Assembly: GCF_963676685.1 (NCBI RefSeq)
Contig: NC_092357.1
Location: 22,286,647 to 22,350,646, forward strand
From: Mytilus edulis
Taxonomy: Eukaryota > Mollusca > Bivalvia > Mytilida > Mytilidae
Direction of reading: 5' to 3'
DNA length: 64,000 bases
In this document: positions 15,101-27,100 of the stretch, piece by piece
Numbering within the stretch: the stretch's first letter is position 1
How the letters are laid out: every line of letters starts with the position of its first letter
Position numbers and translations under genes: made by a program
The notes under the pieces: model-generated
Databases searched by the model: none
What the model was told of the DNA's origin: nothing
Seen by the model: the letters and a program-made list of their open reading frames with translations, nothing else

Positions 15101-18100
15101 ACGATGACTACATTCTGGTCACGTGGTAAAGAAAGATTCAACTAACTACCGTATCACAGAACTATCGTATTGGTAATACCTTATATGAAAAGTGTCACTC
15201 GATGGTCACAGATATTAAACAAAATATTCATATAATGAGGTCTTTGTTGTGAGCTTTAAAACCCAACCAAACAGCAAAAGGCTAGAGGTTCCTTAATGTA
15301 TGGAATCATGATAATACATTTATTCCTTATTGATATGGAACAAAAATTGAATTGAATGTTACCACAGTCAAATCTTAAAAAAAAATTATATTTGTTTGTA
15401 GATATTAATGAATGTAACGATGACAGTACAAATCTGTGTTTTGATAAGTCAACTTGCTCTAATATAGCAGGAAGTTTCAAATGTAGTTGTAAAATTGGTC
15501 AGTTCTTGGAGAACGATCATAGAACTTGTTCAGGTGAGTACAAAGTTTTTAGAAAAGAACAATACAACTTTTTTATTTTTATTTTTTTATATATATATAT
15601 ACAAATGTAAATGATTTTTTTCCTTTAATTAAAATGAGATATGGCAAATTGCAGTTGTTACAAAAAAAGTATAATTAATCTTTTGGCAGAAAAATAAATT
15701 AAATTTTCAAAATTCAACTTAGCATGGACCTTTTTAATTGATTGATTGATTGTTGGTTGCTTAACGTCCAGTGGCAAATATTTCATGCATATTCAGGACG
15801 ACCTTTTTAATTTAATATCTACTGAGCCAAAAAAGTTTTGCAACAAAAATATGAAATTTTATTTTATTACCAAATCATAACAAGATATAATTTTGATAAT
15901 ATAAAAATGGAATTATGACTATCAGAAGCAACATGAATGGTTAACACTCATATTCATTAGGATATTTTTTTATGGAGCCCGGGAGGGTCAAAATGCGGAA
16001 ATGAGTATAGTGTTATTCGAAATCAATTTCTCGGCCATGCTCTGAGTTCATCAATGGAGGATTGGCAGACACACCAGCAGCTGCCCTTAGTCAATGCACT
16101 ACTCTTGTGGCCGGAAAAAACTTGTTACGTGTTGACGTAAAGCGAAGGTAACGCTCCTCCTTCGTCGATGGTTGTTTTTGGTTTACGACATATCTGTTTG
16201 TAAGTCTTTAAACTGTTGACTTATGCAACTTAAATTGAGCCACGAGGTCAGCAACACTAATTCTTGCATTAACCATTCCAAGAGTCATCTGACGGTCATT
16301 TTAGGAGAGACCTTATTGACGCCCTATGCAATTTTTTCAAACTTTTATGTGTTTTTCTTACCAATGGTGTGTTTCTGAACGTTGGTGCCAACAAAAATTT
16401 AATTTCGTTTTAAAAGTACAGTTACAGAAGGTAAAACATCAATTACACGTGCAAAGCTAAAATTGCGCAAAATCAATCACCAGGGGAAAAATACGACTGT
16501 TTAAAACGACAGGTAAAACTAAGGATTATATCAATGATGTTTAATAAAAAAAAAAATCCAGACACAAAATCAACAAAATTTGAAAAAAAGTGTTGCTAAA
16601 CTTTTTGGCTCAGTATATATTACATGACATATTGTTGACACAATGCTTGCTGTACATTACAGATTGTGATCAGTTTTACTGGGGTGACAACTGTAATAAT
16701 ACATGTAACTGTGGTGCTGGGGCAGAGAGGTGTGACAGTATTACTGGATGTGTGTGTAAATCAGGATGGCAGGGGACTAAGTGTGATGCTGACATAAATG
16801 AGTGTAATAGTGTAGTCAACCCTTGTGATACCTCTCTCAACCAAAAATGTGTCAACACCCCTGGCAACTTTGTCTGCAAGTGTGTGGCTGGTTATCAGAA
16901 TGAAACAGGAACCTGTACTGGTAAACAAAACATGATTTTGATGTCAATATTATTATTAGAAATTTTGCATAACTATTAAATTTAAATCCAACAAAATTGT
17001 CTTCTTTAATGAAAATGAAGTTAAATAATCTTGAATAGAACCAAATACCATCAAAACTTAAAACATCAAGTAATACAATCATTGTCAAGTCTTTTCTACA
17101 TTAAAAAACAAATTATTTGATAGGTTACTTTATGATAAAATTGAGAATGGAAATGGGGAATGTGTCAAAGAGACAACAACCCGACCAAATAAAAAACAAC
17201 AGCAGAGGGTCACCAACAGGTCTTCAATGTAGCGAGAAATTCCCGCACCCGGAGGCGTCCTTCAGCTGGCCCCTAAACAAATATATACTAGTCGAGTGAT
17301 AATAAACGTCATACTTATTTCCAAATTGTACACGAGAAACTAAAATTAAAATAATACAAGACTAACAAAGGCCAGAGGCTCCTGACTTGGGACAGGCGCA
17401 AAAATGCGGCGGGGTTAAACATGTTTGTGAGATCTCAACCCTCCCCCTATACCTCTAACCAATGTAGTAAAGTAAACGCATAACAATACGCACATTAAAA
17501 TTCAGTTCAAGAGAAATCCGAGTCTGATGTCAGAAGATGTAACCAAAGAAAATAAACAAAATGACAATAATACATAAATAACAACAGACTACTAGCAGTT
17601 AACTGACATGCCAGCTCCAGACTTCAATTAAACTGACTGAAAGATTATGATTTCATCATATGAACATCAGGCACAATCCTTCCCGTTAGGGGTTTAGTAT
17701 CATACCATCATAACTTGAACTTATTTGTGACATGTGATCAAGTTTAGTTTACTTATTTTTATACAAAGGCTTGGTTAAGCACGCAAGAGAAGAGGTAATT
17801 GAATCTAGTTTAAATAACCTTGATTTATTTGTTTTTGTGTAAAGGGGCTTATGGTCCTTTAGTAAAACCTGATTTCTACTTTTAGATGTAAACGAGTGTG
17901 ATAACAATTTATGTGATCAACTATGTACCAATACAGATGGAAGCTATACATGTAGATGCAACACTGGCTTTACAAAAGATGCTCATGAGAAATGTCAAGG
18001 TAATAATGATTATTTAGTATATTGTTGTAAAGTTCAACATCAGATCCCAGTATCACATTATGTGTGATACTTCTACTAAGATATATTCAGCAAAATGTTA

Positions 18101-21100
18101 TGTGATTTGTGTTGGTACAAAAGAAATCAACCAATTACTTGGCATTATTTGTATTAAGGGGAAATCAATTTAATAGCTCGTAGTCTTTTTAATTTTGATA
18201 TTGTTGATACGAAGATGAATACATATTTTAGTTGCTTTCACTTCTTATTATTTAATTCAAATAAATTTGAAAATTGTTTTTATTCACTGCTTGAATAGAA
18301 AATATAAAGAATTGCAACCTTGAAATGGCTGACAAATGTTTAGAAAAATAAAATATTCAGCCATGTTTAATATACTTTGTTAAGACGAATAATGCTAATT
18401 TTTATTTTGTAGATATCAATGAATGTGACACAACCTTGAACAAGTGTGACCAGAACTGTCTTAATACTCCAGGAAGTTATAAATGTTTTTGTAATGATGG
18501 ATACTTACTGAGCAAAACAGACCAGAGGACATGCACGAGTAAATTTTTTGTCAGAAATCTTGAATTCCTGATCCACTTTGTTAACTCTACAGTTTCGAAT
18601 TAGGATTAACTCTCATTTCATATAATCCGTTTTTATCATAAGTATTTCATGTTGGTCTTAAAAAGGTCGAAAATTAATTAAATAATCAGACTTGTATTTT
18701 GAAAAAAATAGCTATTTTTACTAAATTTAGTTTTGATTCGGGATACTATTTAGATGATTATAAGATTCGTATAATGCATCTTATCAAAAAATGGCTTTAA
18801 TATTTTAATGTACCAATTATATATGAAAATAATCTGGTAAAATATTATCCCAAACGTGTCTAATCATTGCAATACTTATATATATATATGATTACTTATT
18901 ATTTTTTTTCACAGTTAACACCCAATGTTCCAATTTCAATTGTACCTCGACAGGAACTTGTGCTGTTAAATCTGATGGATCAGAATATTGTACATGTCGA
19001 ACAGGATTCAATCTAACAATGGCTGATAATGTTACTGGAATCTGTGAAAGTATGTATTTTTTGTATTTCCCATGATACATTTAAGTAATTTGAGACAGTA
19101 AAGATTGCAAAATGTGCTCCCTTGATATTGTATACATTATTATTAAAACCTAATCCATCATTATGTTTATAATCAAAATTAAAGAATAATCCTTACGAAT
19201 ACAAGGAAAAGTGGGATATATCTTAAAAAGATACGTATAGAAAAAAACATATATCTAAAAGGAAACACATAGTACGTCTTCAAGAAGCGATGTACTTTAT
19301 GAACTTTTCTTTACGTTCATTGTACAAAATAGTTACTGTCATGAATGTTGGGAGACGTGAAGGAACTCTCGTAATGTAAAGAGTCTTTGATTTCAATAAA
19401 ATTCAGTAATGCATCAATCACAATAAATTGTTCTTATAATTCCTAATAAATCCCTTCACCAACCTAATTGTAAAGACTACTAACAAAGACCAAAGGAAAA
19501 GTTAATTCATCTCATTTAAATCTAAAAAAGTGTATTTAACCAGAAATTACTACAACCTTATCTTGATACAGTGCTGCCTTACCAATTTTTATGAAATATT
19601 TCAGACATTGACGAGTGTGAGACGAGCAATCCATGTGCTGATAAATGTACTGATAAAACACCAGGGTACGAATGCTCCTGTACCAAAAACGGTACAAAAC
19701 TGGACAGTGATGCACAGAGTTGTACCGGTTGGTAAACAATTTTATGTAGTTAATATTGCATTTGTTTTCTGTTTTAAAAAAGACTAAATAAAAAAGTCAC
19801 AATGCAGAAAGACTGTTTAGTTATGAGCAAACAAAAAGTAGTCATACGTTGTATTGAAAGTAGAAGCTTCCATTTATATTTTTTTCTTTAAGTCGATACA
19901 TATAGTTCAATACTTATTAAAACAATCTTTGATGTTCTTGTATGTGTATGTCAGTATGAAACTAACCTACAACAATTTCCATGGTCTTGTTCTATACTAA
20001 CTAGATTCAATCATATTTTAGCTTGTCCTGAGGGAGAATGGGGACACAACTGTGTTGAAAACTGCACATGTGTGATAGCAAACACCAATTCTTGTAACAG
20101 TACAGATGGCAGTTGTAATTGTAAAACCGGCTGGAAAGGAGATAACTGTGAATCAGATATCAATGAATGTCTGACCAACACAACAATATGTCAGACGAAT
20201 TCAATGTGTGAAAACACCAATGGATCCTATGTTTGTATCTGTAATGATGGTTATTTTAACTCTGCAGATGTTTGTAAAGGTTAGTTGAAAGAAAAATATA
20301 TATTTTTATCTATACCTGTTTTGTACTTTCAAATTTGACTATCAGCTTTACGTGTTAGGTTATATATCTATATATCTGATATTTACAGGAAGATAGTATA
20401 TGATCTTCCAGATAAGGGGATCTGGATTTATATAACTGCTTATAGAATAGAGAATGGTAAAAAAAAAAAGATATATAAAAATGACCTTAAAATTAAAAAA
20501 ATACTGACATGAAAAATCCTCATCCTTAACATCAGATAATAGCATTTTAATTTTGTATTTTTGAAATTTAATCAATTCCTTTCTAGGATGTGGTTCTAAC
20601 ACATTTGGTAACGACTGTGCTCAGACCTGTAGCTGTGTTGTAACCAATACTTACTCTTGTAACAATGTTGACGGTAGTTGTACTTGTAAAACTGGCTGGA
20701 ATGGGACCACATGTTCTGCGGATGTTGATGAGTGTAACGTTAATCCCTTTATATGCAATACTACTTCTAATTCTGAATGTTACAATTTAAATGGTACCCA
20801 TGAGTGCAATTGTGTGTCTGGATACCAGAAAGTAGCTGATGGAAGTTGCCAAGGTAGGCTGATTTTTCAAGTACTGTGGATACCAATTTTCGTGGATAGA
20901 GGAAACGTTGCATGTGTTGATATTTAATTTTGTGCTTTGCAAAGTCGTAATCAATGACAATATAAAATATGTTCCTCGTTGAGCTTATAATGTCTTGATT
21001 TACCTATACAAACAAAATCCACGAAAATTGGTACCCAAATAATAATAATGAATGCACAATTATCAAATTGGTTATGCAGGACTTGTTTCCATTGTGTACC

Positions 21101-24100
21101 CTTTAATATGTTTATGTTGTTTTATTGCATGGTATTGATGAAGCCATGTGCAATTCTATATAAAAAAATTATATTTGTTTATATAGCACAAACATTATGT
21201 TGGTTAGAATTTCCTGATTATTAATTTATTATTCTTGTTGACACTGTTAAGACATGACATGGCTAAATATTTCTATACATGTTGTATCATTTTAACAAAT
21301 TTTGAAATTTTGCTGCAGTATATATGAATAACGATTTTTGTAAATGATTGATGTGACACTCAATAGAAGATCCAATGATCTGGTATAAGAAATGGAAAAG
21401 CTTTACAAATGCAATGTTGCCATTGGTCGAAACAGATTTGTAACATTTCATTAAAATAATTTAATTTTTTGCTTCTTAAGCTCTAGAAACCACTACTGCC
21501 GGAAACACTGCACAAGAAGCTACAACACAAGACGCCACAACACAAGGAGCTTCAACGCAAGACGCTACGACGGAAGACGCTACAAAGAAAGAAGCTGCAA
21601 CGCAAGAAGCTACAACGCAAGACGACACAATGAAAGAAGCTTCAACGCCAGAAGCTACAACGCAACCTGCTACAACGAAGGAAGCGACAACGCAAGACGT
21701 TTCAACGAAAGAAGCTACAAAAACAGAAGCTACAACACAAGAAGCTACAACACAAGAAGCTACAACACACAAAGCTACAACACAAGAAGTCACAACGCAC
21801 AAAGCTACAACGCATGAAGCTAACACGCAAGAGGCTTCAACAAAACAAGCTACCACAACACAAGAGGCTACAACGAAAAAAGATACAATGCAAGAAGCTT
21901 CAACAAGCGAGGCTACAACACAAGAGGCAACAACACAAGACGCAATAACTCGAGAAAATACAACACAACATGCTATCACAACACTCGACGCGACGACTCA
22001 AGGTGTTACCACAGTTAAGACAACAACTGCAGAAGCAAACACTAAGGTTGTCACATCAAAAAGGGGGTCAACTGAAAAAGTTACAACTCAAGAAACAACA
22101 ACCGAAAAAGCAACAAAACCAGAGGCATCAAACACAGATGCCACAACTACTGAAGGTATCAAAGTACAAAATATACTATAGTTCAATTTTTTTAAAAGAA
22201 GATACAGTTTTTTTTTTATTTGAAAAACAGAACAAAACTAGATTTGTAATTGCTAGCAATAACGGATGGCACCATCGTTCTCCAACTGTTATTATAACGG
22301 CAGCCATTTTGAAATTTCCAAATGTTAAAGAGCACATCTACACCCAAATTAACATTGTTGTAAAGATTCATTAAGTTTGGAGCATTTCCGAAATTATTGA
22401 CATTGTTGCTGTTTCCAGGGTTACGGCGGCCATTTTAAAAGTTCAAATGTCAAATTACAATTATCCACATGTTCAGGTATCATTCGGTTGAAGTTTCATA
22501 AAGTTTACGTTTGGAAAATTAAGAATATCTCTGCTTTGTCCATGGTAACAGTGACCATTTCCAAATTTCAGGCATACTCAAATTATTCACCACAAACAAA
22601 AAATATGTTCACAATTCTTCTGTTTCCATTGTAATGATGTCCATCTTGGAAATGCCATACAATTCCAAGATATAAGCTGATCTTAAAAAGTGGAAGAAAA
22701 AAGAAAAAAAGACACGTACAATAACAATATTTCACCAAAACTCCGTGAGGTTGCCATACAATTTTTCTTTTCTTTTCTTATGCACATTGCAATAAAAGGT
22801 CAATACAATCTTTAAAAGGATAAATATGATGAGATAGTACTGATGAATATTGTATATTAAATTAGGATAGATGTTACAAAATAATACATAATAATGTTCT
22901 GTCACATACTATAATGTACTTGAAAATTTATTTAGAAAAAAATAGAATTTACAGACATAATGGAAAATATTGCTGACTTATTTACTGCTTCGGGGAATCA
23001 GTTTCAATGGCTAAAAATTAAATAGACAAACAGACAAACAATAGTATACATGACACAACATAGTAAACTAAAGAATAAGCAACACGAACCCCATAACCCT
23101 TCATAGTTCAATTACATAAAACTAATTTGTTATCAAGTGAATGAACTGATTGTAAGCAGTTATGAGTATAAAAGGACACATTAATTCGGTGTTTGGAATC
23201 ATTGCAAGTTATACATGTATAACAAACATGGTTAGCCAGACATCATATTAAAATTCATTGGTCAACATTAAGATTTTATGATTAAGTTTACTTTTTACAC
23301 ACTGTAAGCAAAAGGTCATTTATATTTGATCAATGATTCTTGTTCATCCTGCAATATTAATTTGACCTCCACCTCATTTCCACCAAGCATTGGACATCCA
23401 GTAGTTTTGGTGATTAGGTCGGTATACTCTTCATAACAGCTCAACTGTATTTGGTGTACATAATGACAGTAAAGTTTACATGTCTTTCTTGTTTTGTGTA
23501 TTCAACCTTGACCTTAGTTTAATGAATCATTGTAAGTGTCAAGTTCTTGTCTTACTATATATACATTGTACCTACGTTTTAGATACATTAAAATCATTTA
23601 CAAAGACCGTTACTCAGACAAGACATTTCAGTGTGTGCCTTCGTATTAAAGATTAAATTTTAAAATCTCGTCCTTGAAGATTATTTAAAAAAGTAACTAA
23701 TTTTGGTAAATTCTATTTTAGTGAATATTCCAACAACAACAATATATACGCCTGTATCTGGTAAGTTTTATTATTCTATTTTTTATAAATTTTAACAAAG
23801 TATTTTTATTTAGTTTAAATGTTGATATTTTTATCATTATATTGAAATTGAAGAACACGAGTTGATACCAAGTAATTTTCAATTCTCACTCTCGTTACTA
23901 AACTGGTAAGTAGTGGCACTCTGTCACCATTAAATATATATTTTTTTATTTTTCAAAATCTTAAATTGTTGTAAGATTAACTACATGAATTTTGATTGCT
24001 GTATGTAATCACTAGTTCTCATCTGAATAACGCTCAATTGCTCTGAGGAATGGCGAGGAATAACAATCAATTTGTGAAGTTATATGTCATTATTTCCTTG

Positions 24101-27100
24101 TGAAAAAAAATCAAAAGTAACATATCTGATGGTTTTCTGATTCCCGCTTATAAGTTCATCTTTGTCTCTCACAGTCTTGCATTTAAGGTGTTCATATAGT
24201 GTCATGTTTAGTCAAAATCTGAACTGCCGGGTACCAATATTTTAATAATTTGAAATTGATAATTCTGTTTATAGGTGAATTAAAAGTAGAAGTAATTATG
24301 ACAATAAGTGTAACGCCTAAAGGAGACTTGACCAATGAAAAGACTGTGTATTATCAAGAATTATTTAATGAGACTTTTGCAGTGGTAAGTTCATAAACAA
24401 TGCCCTTGAATGTCGTATTCGGTCCAACAGAACCTTATTGAATGATATTATAAATATCTGAAAATATGATTTAATACAGTATCCATCTTGGTTTTAAAAG
24501 TTACTTGGAAAAAACATTGTTGATTTGATGTGAAAATTGGATCGTTTACATCATGGTAATATAAATAAAGAACAATTCAAAACGGTAAAGGAAAAAACAG
24601 GTGAAGGAACAGTAGAAACATCATAACTTTAAGAAGACTACACTATGACCAAGAGTAAACAGAATAATGGAACAATCAGAAGTCAACCATCGAGCTCTGT
24701 GTAAATACATTGAACAACAAGAATCCTGCTTTCAAAAAACCGATGGTCTTATAACTAATAGCATCATGAAATTCATAAATCTAATTCTACTTAAATCTTC
24801 TGAAAAAGTCAATATAAATTTCCAGGTGAAATAGAGCAAACATTGATAACAAAATTGTTTATGAAATTAAATTGTCATAAATTAATGTGACTGAAGCGTA
24901 CGTTAACCTTTTTCAGTTTGTGAAAACATTTTTTTTTACTTTTCAGTTGACAACTTACTACTCTAATTCAGCTGCAACAAAAGACAACTTCATAAAAGTA
25001 GTTGTGTATAGAATAAGGTAGGAGAAGCTTCACATATTCTTTATATTCCCTTGAAAGTTGTGTATAGAATAAGGTAGGATAATTCGAAGCTACACATGTA
25101 CTTGATATTCCCTTGAAAGTTGTGTATAGAATAAGGTAGGATAGTTCGACGCTACACATATACTTTATATTCCCTTGAAAGTTGTATATAGAATAAGCTA
25201 GGAGAAGCTACAGAATATTCCCTGTTCCAATAATTTGCAAATAGTTTTATGCGAATGGTACCAATACTAATGTCTTTATCACTCCTAATAAATGAAAATT
25301 AGATGACAACAGGAGTTAGGAAGTTATCATGTTCGTGAAAATTTCGTGGGTCTTAATTCATTTCTAACCATTAGTTAAGAAAAAAAAAACGACACTCTAT
25401 AAGGAGAACACACTTCTTGTCCTTGTATATTTTGAATAGTCCTTTTATCTTGTTTTGTTAAAGTCTGTTCAAATGAGTACATAAACAAAGGAAATACATC
25501 CTTATCAAAGAAACTTAACAAATATGTTGATTTAACTTAAAAGTGATGCAATTGTATTGGTTTTTTAAGGTATTTGTTCTTGGGATCAGTGTAGTTATGA
25601 GATGGTATTTTGCATGGTTAATACTCATAAATCTGTGTATGAGGAATATGTTTGCTATCATAATGAGAAGACTAATTATATGACCATAATGTTTAAGGCA
25701 ACAGTAGTATATATCGATGTTCAAAAGACATAGATTATTTAAAAAAATCTGGGTTACAAATTCAAACTGAAAGAAACACGTTAACTATAAGAGGAAAACA
25801 AAGGAACAACAAGAAAACTTAAGTAAAAAAAAAGCCCATTTACATAGAAACAAACTTTTCGATAAAACTGCCTTATTCCTGACTAGGTACAGGACATTTA
25901 AACAAAATGATGGGTTAAACCTGGTGAAAATATTATAACAATATAGCTAAAATGACAACTCTGTGTGACAAAGTACAGAACAAACACACAAAGAGGTACA
26001 CACAAACAAATAATACTATAGTTATCTCAATATGCAAACCACGTAAAGGATTTTTGTTTACTGCTTTTCCAAACATTTATTGGTTTTAGTTAAAAAGTTA
26101 TGTATGGTTTCATGATTTAATTTTCTGATACCACCTTTTGTAATATATCAAAAGTATGGTAAAAGAACGAGTGTGAACCCTGTAGGTAATTAAGCTTGAT
26201 TAAAAATTCTGTTCAGGTCTTCGTGACCTAAATATTATAATCCGTGCTTGACTGAATATAAAAAGTTTGAAAAAAAATCAAAAGTTTCTTATTCAAAATT
26301 GCTTTATTTAAACAAAAATGTTAATAGGATAGAAATTCAGAATTATTTAGATTTATGCGAAACTATTTATCTCTTTGATTTGACAACACAACTGTTATTA
26401 GGGTTATTATCACTTTTTAGCTGTAGGTACCGATCCTACCTTGTTGACATTCATAAAGTACATGTACATGACATTAATGTTTTAGCCTCTCTATGTCTCA
26501 TAAATGCTTCACGATGTTTGCAAGTATTGAAGTTGTTGAAATTTTAGTTTTAAGACCATTTTTTTTTTTGTTTCAGCAAAGGTAGTTTAGTTGTGGATCA
26601 TGCAGTCATATTGAATTCTAAAACTACGATTGGCCCAAATCAGGTTGCTGCTGCCACTAATAACCTTGTAAATGGTGTTGATATGCTGACATTTGGTGAA
26701 GGACTAACTTCTCCGGCTGCAGCTGGTGCCACTTCGGCTGCCATTCACACAGCAGGAGGAGTTAAGGGTAATTTCTTACTCATACTAATTGTTTTCCTTT
26801 ATTCATAGGCTAAGTTATTCTTTTTTAATAAGATAATAATATCAATTCTTTATTTTCCTAATATAAATCATATTATAGAAATTAAGTCAAATGATCACAA
26901 TATGACTTGGAATTCTATAATTATAGTATTAAACAATTTGAAAATGATTTGTTCTTCATACTAAGTTTTAAAATGTAGATTATATGGTAGAAATTACCAA
27001 TGCATACCACATGTTTAAACTCTTAAAAAAAGATCACAAGTTTTTTTCATAATGTTACTTAATAGCCTTTTATATGGATAAATATAGTATTTGCTACATT

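Noticed and set aside
21476..21979. 167-codon minus-strand frame rich in V, A, S, C
   Set aside because: It is the reverse reading of the 15-bp mucin repeat in exon 20; the plus-strand exon has splice sites and domain context, this frame has neither.
21970..22374. 134-codon plus-strand frame rich in Q and L
   Set aside because: Out-of-frame reading of the same repeat, continuing into the intron.
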